DNA from: SHXR01 sp046160305
Lineage (GTDB): Bacteria > Pseudomonadota > Gammaproteobacteria > Burkholderiales > SG8-39
NCBI GenBank assembly: GCA_046160305.1
Contig: JBJXGX010000116.1
Location: 62,001 to 126,000, forward strand
DNA: 64,000 bases
Direction: 5' to 3'
In this document: in pieces, positions 34,500 through 43,191 of the stretch
Position numbering within the stretch: position 1 is the stretch's first letter
Layout of the letters: the number at the start of each line of letters is the position of its first letter
Position numbers and translations under genes: made by a program
The notes under the pieces: generated by a model
The model's input: only the letters and a program-made list of their open reading frames with translations
Told to the model about the DNA's origin: nothing
The model's database searches: none

Positions 34500-35450
34500 A
34501 TGGCATACGAAAACCTCATGGTGTTCACGGGGACGGCGAATCCCCTGTTGGCGCATCACGTCGTCAAACGGCTCAACATTCCAATCGGGCATGCCACGGT
34601 CGGACGGTTCTCCGATGGCGAAGTCATGGTCGAGATCATCGAGAACGTGCGTGGCAAGGACGTCTTTGTCCTCCAGTCGACCTGCACGCCGACGAATGAC
34701 ACCATCATGGAATTGCTCCTCATGATCGATGCGCTGCGTCGCTCATCGGCCGGACGTATCACGGCGGCCATTCCGTACTTCGGCTACGCGCGACAAGATC
34801 GCCGTCCGCGGTCGGCGCGCGTTGCGATCAGCGCGAAGGTCGTGGCGAACATGCTGGCGGCGGTCGGTGTCGATCGCGTGCTCACGATGGACCTGCATGC
34901 CGATCAGATCCAGGGTTTTTTCGACGTGCCGCTCGACAACGTGTACGCAACCCCGGTCCTTCTGGGTGATGTGTGGCGCCACAACTACGACAATCTTCTG
35001 GTCGTCTCGCCCGATGTCGGCGGGGTCGTGCGGGCGCGCGCGCTTGCCAAGCGGCTCGAATCCGATCTGGCGATCATCGACAAACGCCGGCCGCGCCCGA
35101 ATGTCTCCGAGGTCATGAATATAATCGGTGACGTCGAGGGCCGCACCTGTGTGATCATGGACGACATCGTCGACACCGCCAACACGCTCTGCAAGGCGGC
35201 CGAAGTATTGAAGGCGCGCGGTGCGATCAAGGTCGTTGCGTACTGCACGCATGCGGTGCTTTCGGGCGGCGCTTGTCAACGCGTCGCGGAATCGGAGCTG
35301 GACGAGTTGGTCGTCACCGACACGATCCCGTTGAGACCCGATGCCGAGAAGTGCTCCAAGGTGCGCGTGCTGTCGATCGCGGGTCTCCTGGCCGAGACGA
35401 TTCTCAGGATATCGAATGAAGATTCGGTGAGCTCGCTGTTCATCGAGTAG
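34500..35450 (+). CDS. prs: Ribose-phosphate pyrophosphokinase
   Basis: Makes phosphoribosyl pyrophosphate from ribose 5-phosphate and ATP for nucleotide, histidine and tryptophan synthesis. The class I enzyme motifs are visible: GRFSDGEVMVEI, PYFGYARQDR with ATP-binding residues, TMDLHADQIQGFF near 128-140, SPDVGGVVRARA, and the ribose-phosphate loop VIMDDIVDTANTL near 214-226. I start at the ATG at 34500 (316 aa). Followed by rplY. Confidence 0.97.
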   Translation: MAYENLMVFTGTANPLLAHHVVKRLNIPIGHATVGRFSDGEVMVEIIENVRGKDVFVLQSTCTPTNDTIMELLLMIDALRRSSAGRITAAIPYFGYARQDRRPRSARVAISAKVVANMLAAVGVDRVLTMDLHADQIQGFFDVPLDNVYATPVLLGDVWRHNYDNLLVVSPDVGGVVRARALAKRLESDLAIIDKRRPRPNVSEVMNIIGDVEGRTCVIMDDIVDTANTLCKAAEVLKARGAIKVVAYCTHAVLSGGACQRVAESELDELVVTDTIPLRPDAEKCSKVRVLSIAGLLAETILRISNEDSVSSLFIE

Positions 35451-35459
35451 TGCTATAAG
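35451..35459 (+). promoter_or_regulatory. Extended -10 element, possible rplY promoter
   Basis: TGCTATAAG follows the prs stop directly and fits the extended -10 pattern TGnTATAAT in all but the last base. No good -35 is present at 17 bp, as tolerated by extended -10 promoters. Transcription would start about 70 bases before rplY. Confidence 0.4.
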
Positions 35460-35539
35460 AAATTCGTGCCCGTCTGGTCGCGGGGGGTACGTCGTGCAGA
35501 GGATGGTCCTTCGCACGGTATTGAAGGAGCAAGTCAGTC

Positions 35540-36238
35540 ATGGCAATCGAAGTTGTCGCAGTAGCGCGCAATCTGCAGGGCACGGGTGCGAGCCGCCGCC
35601 TGCGCCGCGCGGGCAAGGTCCCAGGCATTGTGTACGGGGGCAAGGGCTCGCCGGTTACGATCGAAATCGATCACAACTCGCTTTACCATCAGTTGCGGCA
35701 TGAGAAGTTCCACGCGTCGATCCTGACGCTCAATCTGGATGGCAATGTCGAGCAGGTGCTGCTCCGCTCGGTCAATATGCATCCATGGAAACTGCAGGTG
35801 GATCATGTCGACTTCCAGCGTGTTTCGGCGGACGAAAAAATCCACATGAAAGTGCCGCTGCACTTCTTCAATGCGGAAATCTCCCCGGCTGTGAAGGTAG
35901 GCGGTGCGATGGTGAACCACGTCAAGAACGAGGTCGACGTCCGCTGTCTTCCCGCCGATTTGCCCGAATTCATCGAGGTCGACCTCGCGAATCTTGTGGC
36001 AGGGCACTCGATCCATGTGCTCGATCTCAAGTTTCCCAATGGGGTTGAACCGGTGCTACATCGCGGCGAGAATCCGGCTGTTGCGTCGGCGCCGATCCCG
36101 CGCGCAGAAGTGGTCGAGGAAGAAGCTGCGCTCGTCACCACGGCACCCGCGGCGTCCGCTGTGCCTGCTTCCAAGCAGCCTGACAAGGCCGCCGAGCCCG
36201 CGAAGGCGGAAGGCGGTAAGGGGGGCGGCAAGAAGTAG
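35540..36238 (+). CDS. rplY: 50S ribosomal protein L25 (general stress Ctc type)
   Basis: Binds 5S rRNA in the large subunit. It is the long two-domain form, 232 aa: the L25 domain (about 1-95, GTGASRRLRRAGKVPGIVYGG and the KLQVDHVDFQ strand) and the Ctc/TL5 C-terminal domain (about 100-195, VPLHFFNAEISPAVKVGG, CLPADLPEFIEVD). A disordered Ala/Lys-rich tail ends in GGKGGGKK. GGAG lies 12 bases before the ATG. A strong terminator follows. Confidence 0.96.
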   Translation: MAIEVVAVARNLQGTGASRRLRRAGKVPGIVYGGKGSPVTIEIDHNSLYHQLRHEKFHASILTLNLDGNVEQVLLRSVNMHPWKLQVDHVDFQRVSADEKIHMKVPLHFFNAEISPAVKVGGAMVNHVKNEVDVRCLPADLPEFIEVDLANLVAGHSIHVLDLKFPNGVEPVLHRGENPAVASAPIPRAEVVEEEAALVTTAPAASAVPASKQPDKAAEPAKAEGGKGGGKK

Positions 36239-36263
36239 TCGTTGCACGCACCGGCGTGGGCGG

Positions 36264-36300
36264 AAGGCGTGGGGTCATCTCCCCGCGCCTTCTTGTGCTT
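36264..36300 (+). terminator. Rho-independent terminator after rplY
   Basis: AAGGCG-T-GGGG at 36264-36274 pairs with CCCC-G-CGCCTT at 36281-36291 (11-bp stem with one wobble), loop TCATCT, followed by CTTGTGCTT. It separates prs-rplY from pth. Confidence 0.75.
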
Positions 36301-36394
36301 CAGTCGACGCCTCGCTGCCGAGCCGGGCAATCCGCTCGGTTGACATTCGCCTGGCGCGTTTCGTGAACGCTAATTCCTCGACCCCGCACCCGAT

Positions 36395-37045
36395 ATGGGC
36401 GCTATCCGACTGATTGTTGGCCTTGGCAATCCCGGGCGCGAGCACGAGCGCGATCGCCACAATGTGGGGTTCTGGCTGGTGGAGCGATTAGCGGCCGCCA
36501 TGCGGGTCGGCCTTGTGCGCGAGTCCAAGTACCACGCACTGGCCGGCCGTGCGAGCAGGTCGGACGGTGACGCTTGGCTCATGCTTCCGCAGACCTACAT
36601 GAACTTGTCCGGGAAAGCGGTCGGCGCGCTCGCACGGTTCTACAAGATCGAACCGGAAGAGATTCTCGCCGTGCATGACGAACTGGATTTCCCGCCGGGT
36701 ATCGTCAAGATGAAATTGGGCGGCGGTGTGGCCGGGCACAACGGCCTCAAGGATATTGCTGCGCAAATGGGTACGCCCAACTACTGGCGCATCCGCATCG
36801 GGATCGGGCATCCCGGCGACCGGGATCGCGTCGGGGATTACGTGTTGTCATCACCGAGCCCCGCCGATCGAGCGCTGATCGATGGATGCATCGCGCGCGG
36901 CATCGAAATTATTCCGCAGCTTCTGCGTGGCGAGTTCGAAGCCGCGATGTTGAAGCTGCATACCAAACCCGGCAGCGAGCGTCCCAAGCCACCGCGACCG
37001 GCAACCCTCCCGGTGAATCCCGGTGAATCGAAAGCGAAGGAATAG
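36395..37045 (+). CDS. pth: Peptidyl-tRNA hydrolase
   Basis: Recycles peptidyl-tRNAs released from stalled ribosomes. Conserved residues are at GLGNPGREHERDRHNVGFWLVE (N at about 10, catalytic H at about 20), LPQTYMNLSGKAV, HDELDFPPG (D near 93) and GGVAGHNGLKDI. Length 216 aa includes a 20-residue Pro/Lys-rich tail. It sits three bases before ychF, the order found in most proteobacteria. Confidence 0.97.
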   Translation: MGAIRLIVGLGNPGREHERDRHNVGFWLVERLAAAMRVGLVRESKYHALAGRASRSDGDAWLMLPQTYMNLSGKAVGALARFYKIEPEEILAVHDELDFPPGIVKMKLGGGVAGHNGLKDIAAQMGTPNYWRIRIGIGHPGDRDRVGDYVLSSPSPADRALIDGCIARGIEIIPQLLRGEFEAAMLKLHTKPGSERPKPPRPATLPVNPGESKAKE

Positions 37046-37048
37046 CCG

Positions 37049-38143
37049 ATGGGCATGCGGGCCGGAATCGTAGGACTACCAAACGTCGGCAAGTCCACCT
37101 TGTTCAATGCACTCACCAAGGCGGGCATCGCCGCCGAGAATTATCCGTTCTGCACGATCGAGCCCAATATCGGCATCGTGGCATTGCCGGACCCGCGATT
37201 GCATACGATCACCGCCATCGTGAAGCCGCAAAAGGAGATTCCCGCGACGGTTGAGTTCGTCGATATCGCGGGCCTGGTCGCGGGTGCCTCGAAGGGCGAA
37301 GGTCTTGGCAATAAGTTCCTCGCCAACATTCGCGAGACCGATGCGATCGCGCACGTCGTGCGTTGCTTTGAGGATCCCAATGTCGTGCACGTCTCGGGGC
37401 AAATCGACCCGATCTCCGATATCGAGACCATCAACACCGAGCTCGCGCTCGCCGATCTCGCGACGCTCGACAAGCAATATGCGCGCTATGCCAAGGTCGC
37501 CAAGACCGGCGGCGACAAGGAAGCGCAACGCATCGTCGCGGTTCTCGATAAGTTGCAACCCGTCTTGAACGAAGGAAAGCCCGCGCGTTCCATCAACTTC
37601 GCAAAGGAAGAGCTCGTCGTGGTACGACCGTTCTTCCTCCTCACGATGAAGCCCACGATGTACGTGGCCAACGTTGGTGAGAACGGTTTTCGCGACAACC
37701 CGCTCCTTGCCCGCGTCGAGGCGTACGCAAAAAAAGAGAATGCGCCCGTGGTGGCGATCTGCGCATCGCTCGAGGCGCAAATTGCCGACATGCCGGACGA
37801 AGACAAATCGGTATTTCTAGCCGACATGGGGTTGAAGGAGGCCGGGCTCGATCGGGTGATCCGGGCCGGATTCGCGCTGCTTGGATTGCAAACCTACTTC
37901 ACGGCTGGTCCCAAGGAGGTGCGAGCTTGGACGGTTCGCACCGGCGCCACCGCCCCCGAAGCCGCGGGCGTCATTCATACCGACTTCGAGCGCGGATTCA
38001 TCCGCGCAGAAGTGATTGCGTTCGATGATTTCGTCGCGCGAAAAGGCGAGCAGGGCGCGAAAGACGCGGGGAAGATGCGGCTCGAAGGAAAGGACTACAT
38101 CGTCCGCGATGGGGATGTGATGCACTTCAGGTTCAACGTCTAA
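37049..38143 (+). CDS. ychF: Redox-regulated ATPase YchF (Obg family)
   Basis: Ribosome-associated P-loop protein that prefers ATP to GTP. G1 is GLPNVGKST at 8-16, G3 DIAGLVAGASKGEGLG, and the G4 position reads NVGE instead of NKxD, the family's basis for ATP use. A coiled-coil insertion lies at about 120-185 and a TGS domain at about 280-362 (GPKEVRAWTVRTGATAPEAAG). 364 aa. Usually translation-linked and oxidative-stress related. Confidence 0.97.
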   Translation: MGMRAGIVGLPNVGKSTLFNALTKAGIAAENYPFCTIEPNIGIVALPDPRLHTITAIVKPQKEIPATVEFVDIAGLVAGASKGEGLGNKFLANIRETDAIAHVVRCFEDPNVVHVSGQIDPISDIETINTELALADLATLDKQYARYAKVAKTGGDKEAQRIVAVLDKLQPVLNEGKPARSINFAKEELVVVRPFFLLTMKPTMYVANVGENGFRDNPLLARVEAYAKKENAPVVAICASLEAQIADMPDEDKSVFLADMGLKEAGLDRVIRAGFALLGLQTYFTAGPKEVRAWTVRTGATAPEAAGVIHTDFERGFIRAEVIAFDDFVARKGEQGAKDAGKMRLEGKDYIVRDGDVMHFRFNV

Positions 38144-38184
38144 CCCGAACAGGTCGCTTCAGTGAATTAAAGCGCAAGTTCGGG
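38144..38184 (+). terminator. Two-part hairpin after ychF
   Basis: CCCGAAC at 38144-38150 pairs with GTTCGGG at 38178-38184, and inside it CGCTT pairs with AAGCG around a 10-base loop. It starts at the ychF stop codon. No T-tract follows, so termination is plausible but unproven. Confidence 0.45.
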
Positions 38185-38202
38185 CGGCCACGAATAGCGG
38201 TT

Positions 38203-38222
38203 GAATCGAATCGAATCGAATC
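38203..38222. repeat. (GAATC)4 tandem repeat
   Basis: Four perfect copies of GAATC, followed by GATC, in the 152-bp gap between convergent ychF and the DUF1631 gene. Simple sequence repeat; no function evident. Confidence 0.8.
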
Positions 38223-38295
38223 GATCGTGCCCCCTCTCACTGCGTGATCCGGGACAGCGCGCCTCACCAGTCGGGACCGCCCCGCACCGATCGGG

Positions 38296-41004
38296 TCAGG
38301 CGGGTACGGGCTTACCCATCTTCTTGAACACGCCGCTCATCATGTTTTCAAACAACGGCGGATCCGGAGGACCGGCAAGGATTTTGACTTCGCCCACATT
38401 CAGGCGCATCGCCAACATCGCGCGTGAGCATTCGTAGACCTTTGTCCCGCGCCGGTCGACGAATAGGAAGCGGCTCTGTAACGGACTCACATAGTGCAGT
38501 TTCGCCGAGACCGGTTTCCCGGTGCCGCCTGGCTCGAGGATTTCCACCCAGCATCCCAAGACAATATTGCGCGGCATATCAATCGGTTTCCTCGCAGGTG
38601 CGTTGCCTGCGGCCTTGGCGCTCCCTGTCGTTGCCGTGAAATCGAGTTCGTCCACCTGCACTTCGCCCTCGCCGAACGGGTTCTTGATGGTGATGGGCGC
38701 GGTGAAATCCAAGTCCTCCGAGCTGCCGGCCGGTGGCGGTGCTTCGATCACCCGCGCGGCGATCGGTGCCGCAGGCGCCGCGGCGCCCGCTGTCTTGGTC
38801 GCGGCACCAACCGTCGTTCTGGCTTCTGCCCCAGGTGGCTTGACTGCCGCCGCACCCGCGCCCTTGGCCGCTGTGCCTTTGATACCCGCCGCCTCTTCGG
38901 AAACGGCTACTTCGATCGCGCCAGCCGCCTTGACATGGGCTGCCGCGACCGCTTTGGAGGCGTCCCGCCCTGACGCGGTGGCACCGGCGACTTGATGTCT
39001 GCTCGCCGCACCGCTCGCACCTCCCGCTTCCGCGGTTGCAACTATTTTCGCGGGTGCCACGCCGCTTGCTTTGATCTCCGCGCCCGCTGGCTTCACAGCG
39101 ACACTCACCGCCCCTTTTGCGATGACACTTCCGGATGCGATTGCACCGACGCTCCCGCTCGCCCTCGCGTTCTCCGTTCTCGCTACTACGGCATTGGTGG
39201 CACTTGCCGTCGCCGCCTGTACAGGCTTTTTCGGGGGCCCTTGAATCGCCGCGGTATGGCACTTCATCAACTCTTTGAAGAAGGCGAAGCAGACGGCATC
39301 TTCCACACCCGCCGCAGCGATGCCAGCCTTCACGCTCTTCAGTAGCGTCGGCACGACGCTTGCCAGCATGCGGCGTTCTTCGGTCGTGACCTTGGGCGCG
39401 ACGCTCCAGACGAGTTGGTCTACTGTTCCGAGCGCGGACGTCCAGGCATCGCTTTCGACGCCGTGACGGACGTGCACCACCACGAGGTACTTGATCCATT
39501 GCTGCGCCATGAACTCCAGCACCGGTCGGGGCGGCATCGCGGACAGGACACGCGCTTTGATTGCCTCCCGCCCAACCGCCCGCGCGAGCGCGAGGCTCTC
39601 CGATTGTTCGAGCGCCGTTGTCGTCGCCTGCATCGTTACCGAGACGCGCTGGTCGTCCTCGGCGATGAGGGCCTCAAGGTGCCCGCGCACGGTCTCGAAG
39701 ATCTCGATCTTCTCCTGGAAACCATCCACCAGTTCCTGCATGAATGTTTCGAGGCGCGAATACAAGGGGCTGGTGGACGCGAAGTCTGGCGGCAGCCGCA
39801 GTGCGAGTTCACCGAGCATATTCAGCACCTGGCGGGCCGGGTGATCGTCTCGCGAGAAGAACGACTTGTCCGCGATTGCCACCTTGAGCATCGGGATCTG
39901 GAGGCGCGCGATGAGGCCCTTGAGGACCACCGGGATCTTGGGGTTATCGAAGAGCTGGTCGAACAGCAGCGCCACGATGTCGAGCGTGACGGCGTCCATC
40001 TGGCCCATCCCGGCGCCGACGCTCGTAGCCTTCAGCTCGTGCAGGACGTTGGTAGCGCCGCCTCCGGCCGCGGTGCTGGCCGCAATGAGGGCGGCAGCCC
40101 CTTGAATTCCGGCGAGATCTCCGAGCTGGATACGTGTAAGGGAATTCAGCAGGTCCGCGCCTTCGAGAACCGGACCGCCGCCACCGCCACCGCCGCTGGC
40201 ACCACCACCACCGCCTCCACCCGCGCCCCCCCGGGCGCCGGCGCCCTGGGCAATCATCTGTTGGAGCGCTGCAAAGAAATCGCCCTCAGCGGGCGCGTCG
40301 CCTTGGGCATCGGGCGCCCCAGGCACTTTCTTGCCGTCCCTGCGCGTTGCCCCATAGCGTATCTTGGGGAGGATCGAGTTCTGCACCAGCAGGTCGTTGA
40401 CGTCCCTGTAGACCGCGCGCACATCATCGAGAACGTGATCGTCAAAGAGCTTTAGCAGCACCATCCGTACTGCGATATTGGAGTCGGCATTGCGGCAGGC
40501 CTGCTTGTAGGCGCCGCAGATCGCTTCGGGACTGAACGGATTGTCGTTGGGCTGGAGGCTGGCGTCGCCCAGCAGTACGCCCACCCGCTGATCAAGGGCA
40601 CCGAGCTCCTCGGCGCAGTAGCGCTGCAGTTTCGCGCCCATGTCATTGATCTTGAGCGTTTCGCTGAGATCATCATCGCCGACGATCTCAAGCTCGATCG
40701 ACGACAAATCGATCTCGGCGAAACTCTGGCCGATCTTCTTGACCCGGTTCGTCCGCTGCTGGAACTCGCCCAGGTAGCGGGTCTTGAACTGCTTCTCGAT
40801 CACCTCGCGCTGTGATGAAGCAACATCCCGTGCGGCGAGGGTGATCTTCCTTTCTTCCTGGTCCTGGATCGTGTCCAACGCGGTCGTGAGCGATTCGTCG
40901 GCCTTGTCGAGCATCGCTGCGAGGGAGTCCGACAACCTGCTGCATGCAAGATCACGGCATTGAACCAGGAGAGCGTCGAACTGCGAAGTTTGTGGCGCCT
41001 GCAT
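38296..41004 (-). CDS. DUF1631 family protein
   Basis: Large protein (902 aa from the ATG at 41004; a TTG at 41022 is possible) of the DUF1631 family, found mainly in beta- and gammaproteobacteria. Parts visible: a helical N-terminal region (to about 230), a Gly-rich spacer near 265-290 with long Gly runs, a conserved helical core (about 290-620), a long Ala/Gly/Val-rich low-complexity stretch (about 640-790), and a C-terminal PilZ-like piece (about 820-890: PRNIVLGCWVEIL, SRFLFVDRRGTKVYECSRAML). The PilZ resemblance hints at cyclic-di-GMP or a protein contact, but I see no RxxxR motif. Function unknown. Alone on its strand. Confidence 0.8.
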   Translation of the reverse strand: MQAPQTSQFDALLVQCRDLACSRLSDSLAAMLDKADESLTTALDTIQDQEERKITLAARDVASSQREVIEKQFKTRYLGEFQQRTNRVKKIGQSFAEIDLSSIELEIVGDDDLSETLKINDMGAKLQRYCAEELGALDQRVGVLLGDASLQPNDNPFSPEAICGAYKQACRNADSNIAVRMVLLKLFDDHVLDDVRAVYRDVNDLLVQNSILPKIRYGATRRDGKKVPGAPDAQGDAPAEGDFFAALQQMIAQGAGARGGAGGGGGGGASGGGGGGGPVLEGADLLNSLTRIQLGDLAGIQGAAALIAASTAAGGGATNVLHELKATSVGAGMGQMDAVTLDIVALLFDQLFDNPKIPVVLKGLIARLQIPMLKVAIADKSFFSRDDHPARQVLNMLGELALRLPPDFASTSPLYSRLETFMQELVDGFQEKIEIFETVRGHLEALIAEDDQRVSVTMQATTTALEQSESLALARAVGREAIKARVLSAMPPRPVLEFMAQQWIKYLVVVHVRHGVESDAWTSALGTVDQLVWSVAPKVTTEERRMLASVVPTLLKSVKAGIAAAGVEDAVCFAFFKELMKCHTAAIQGPPKKPVQAATASATNAVVARTENARASGSVGAIASGSVIAKGAVSVAVKPAGAEIKASGVAPAKIVATAEAGGASGAASRHQVAGATASGRDASKAVAAAHVKAAGAIEVAVSEEAAGIKGTAAKGAGAAAVKPPGAEARTTVGAATKTAGAAAPAAPIAARVIEAPPPAGSSEDLDFTAPITIKNPFGEGEVQVDELDFTATTGSAKAAGNAPARKPIDMPRNIVLGCWVEILEPGGTGKPVSAKLHYVSPLQSRFLFVDRRGTKVYECSRAMLAMRLNVGEVKILAGPPDPPLFENMMSGVFKKMGKPVPA

Positions 41005-41354
41005 CTGATCTGGATAGCCCAATAAGCGGTCGTAAATGGTAGCGGGCGGAATGAAAGGGACAAAACAACTTGTTACGAAATGCGCCGAAACATCGCCTAA
41101 CGGCTGCCCTGGTTAGGGTCGTCGCAGACTGCTGTTCAGTGGTTCGCGAGAACCGCCTTCAATCGATCCTGCTTGCGATGAATGCCTGGCGGCGGCGGGC
41201 GTCAGGCCGGTATTTGTGGGCGTGCATTGGGGCGGCGGAACGATTGCAAGGATGATGGGGCGGTCGCAAGCGGCCAAGCGCCGCGTTCCCTTGCCGGCTG
41301 AACCCCACGCCGCGAGGCGGACTCGTTGCCCCACTCGTGGGTAAGTTGCTCCAC
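41005..41354. other. 350-bp intergenic region between DUF1631 and enoyl-CoA hydratase genes
   Basis: Holds no gene. On the minus strand TTGTCC (41058-41063) and TACCAT (41036-41041) are 16 bp apart and might be a weak promoter for the DUF1631 gene. A degenerate 20-bp tandem duplication occupies the far end at 41324-41363 and reaches into the ech stop codon. The middle, 41070-41320, shows nothing I recognise. Confidence 0.6.
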
Positions 41355-41363
41355 TCACGGGTA
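41324..41363. repeat. Degenerate 20-bp tandem duplication across the ech stop codon
   Basis: Two adjacent 20-base units, 41324-41343 and 41344-41363, agree at about 16 positions; the shared cores are CCACTCGTGGGTA and CCACTCACGGGTA. The ech stop lies in the second unit, so the duplication placed an extra copy of the gene end downstream of it. Confidence 0.65.
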
Positions 41364-42110
41364 GCTGGGCGCGCGCTTCTGCCTAAATGCGTTCACACCT
41401 TCGGTGAAATCGGCACTGGCGCGTACCCGATCGCCCATCGCCTGCTCGGCCGCTTCCTGGGCGAGCGTGCGTTCCGCGATACACGTGCTCACATGTTGCT
41501 TCACCGCCTGCACCGCGACCGGACTGTTGTCCGCGATTGTCCGCGCCGTTGCCAGTGCGCGATCGAGCAGCGCGTCGGCCGGCACGATTTCGTTGATGAG
41601 GCCGATCCGCTCGGCCATCGTCGCGTCGATCAGCTCCGCGGTCAGCAAAAGTTTCATGGCATGCACATGACCGATCTGATGAACAAGCTTCGCGGCCGCG
41701 CCACCGAACGGATAGATCGCCCACTTCACCTCCGGAAGCCCGAAGCGCGCATGCGGTGCGCTGAAGCGTATGTCGGTCGACAGCATCAGCTCGACACCAC
41801 CACCGGCGCAAACGCCGTTCACGGCGGCGATGATCGGCTTTCGGTAGCTCGAAGTCTTGAGCAATGCGCGATTGATGATGCGTGCGGTCTCTTCGCTCAC
41901 CGAGAGGTCACCGCCGATGTCGGCACCCGCATTGAACGCCTTGTCGCCGGCACCGGTGATGACGATGCAGCGGCATGTCGATGTCTCGAGCTCGTCCCAT
42001 AGCGCCGCAAGCTCGGCCATCATCGCGCGGCTCATCGCGTTGCGTTTGGTCTGATTGTCGATGGTAATGAGCGCGATGTGAGGTTCGGGATAATCGATCA
42101 GGATGGGCAT
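41355..42110 (-). CDS. Enoyl-CoA hydratase/isomerase family protein
   Basis: Crotonase-fold enzyme of 251 aa that hydrates or isomerises an acyl-CoA. Both glutamates of true hydratases are kept: GGGVELMLSTD and FGLPEVKW. The oxyanion-hole strands KAFNAGADI and NGVCAGGGVE are also present. I start at the ATG at 42110 (MPILIDYPEPHIA); the open frame upstream overlaps non-coding sequence and the start of the Bug gene. Divergent from the Bug receptor gene, 123 bp away, which may mean shared regulation. The substrate is unknown. Confidence 0.9.
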   Translation of the reverse strand: MPILIDYPEPHIALITIDNQTKRNAMSRAMMAELAALWDELETSTCRCIVITGAGDKAFNAGADIGGDLSVSEETARIINRALLKTSSYRKPIIAAVNGVCAGGGVELMLSTDIRFSAPHARFGLPEVKWAIYPFGGAAAKLVHQIGHVHAMKLLLTAELIDATMAERIGLINEIVPADALLDRALATARTIADNSPVAVQAVKQHVSTCIAERTLAQEAAEQAMGDRVRASADFTEGVNAFRQKRAPSYP

Positions 42111-42233
42111 TGCTTGGTCTCCTCGGTCCGCGCAGCGCGGAGGCGCGAGGATACGCTCCCGGCCGGCTGCCCTCAACACGCGCAAGAACATTGCTACTAA
42201 ACTGGAAACACCTTCCGGTTCGATGGAGCTGAT

Positions 42234-43187
42234 TTGAAATTGCTCAAGTGCTTTGCCCTCATGCTCACGGCCGGATTCTCGACCATCGCGGCCGCGCAGT
42301 ACCCTGACAAGCCGATACGAATCGTCGTGCCGTTCGCAGCGGCGGGTGTTGCGGACATTCTGGCGCGCATCGTGGCGCAAAAAATCGGCGAACAAAGCGG
42401 CAAGACGATCGTCGTGGAGAATCGAACCGGTGCGGGCGGGCGCATCGGTTACGAAGCGGGCGCCAAATCGCCGCCCGATGGCTACACGCTGGTGGCGACC
42501 GACGTGACCTACACGATGATGCCCGCGCTCTACAACAGCCTCAACTGGGAGCACTCGGACTTGGCGCCTGTAACGGTGATCGGGCAGATGCCGTTCGTCA
42601 TTGCGGTGAATGCCAATGCCAAGATCACTTCGATGGCGGAGCTTCTTTCCACCGCGAAGGCGAATCCCAACAAGATCAACTATGGATCGTCGGGGATCGG
42701 CAGCGTGAATCACATCGTGACGGAACTATTCATGCGCACCGCCGGCATTGAATTGACGCATGTCCCGTATCGCGGCATGGGCGAGGCGATGGCGGGGCTG
42801 CTTGGCGGCTCGATTGATGTCGTCATCACCGCGATGCCGACGGCGATGAACCACATCAAGAGTGGCAAAGCCGTCGCACTAAGCGTGACCGCCCCAGGCC
42901 GGGCCGGCCCCTTGCCGAACGTACCCACGACAACCGAGACCGGCGTGGCATTCGCGGCATCGAACTGGATCGGCTTCACGACGCCGAAAGGTGGACCTCG
43001 CGAAGCAATCGAGTGGGTGCAGACACAGGTGTCGACGGCGATATCGGTCGGCGATGTCAGGGATCGCATCAACGCGACCGGCGCCGAAGCGCAAGTGATG
43101 ACAACTGAAGCGTTTGGCAAGCTGATGCAGGATGAGACCCGTCGCTGGGGCGAGGTTATTCGCGCATCCAAGATCAAGGCAGAGTGA
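42234..43187 (+). CDS. Bug/TctC-family extracytoplasmic solute receptor
   Basis: Periplasmic binding protein for small carboxylates and related compounds, hugely expanded in Burkholderiales; usually works with a TctAB transporter, none of which is nearby. A signal peptide runs to about residue 22 (STIAAAQ), followed by the family marks YPDKPIRIVVPFAAAG, GKTIVVENRTGAGG, INYGSSGIGSVNH, and VPYRGMGEAMAGLLGG. It begins with a TTG at 42234 preceded by GGAG eight bases upstream. It is followed by the dehydrogenase gene and is likely in an operon with it. Confidence 0.93.
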   Translation: MKLLKCFALMLTAGFSTIAAAQYPDKPIRIVVPFAAAGVADILARIVAQKIGEQSGKTIVVENRTGAGGRIGYEAGAKSPPDGYTLVATDVTYTMMPALYNSLNWEHSDLAPVTVIGQMPFVIAVNANAKITSMAELLSTAKANPNKINYGSSGIGSVNHIVTELFMRTAGIELTHVPYRGMGEAMAGLLGGSIDVVITAMPTAMNHIKSGKAVALSVTAPGRAGPLPNVPTTTETGVAFAASNWIGFTTPKGGPREAIEWVQTQVSTAISVGDVRDRINATGAEAQVMTTEAFGKLMQDETRRWGEVIRASKIKAE

Positions 43188-43191
43188 TCGC

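Noticed and set aside
39415..40455. 346-codon frame antisense to the DUF1631 gene
   Set aside because: Shadow frame without any recognisable domain or ribosome-binding site.
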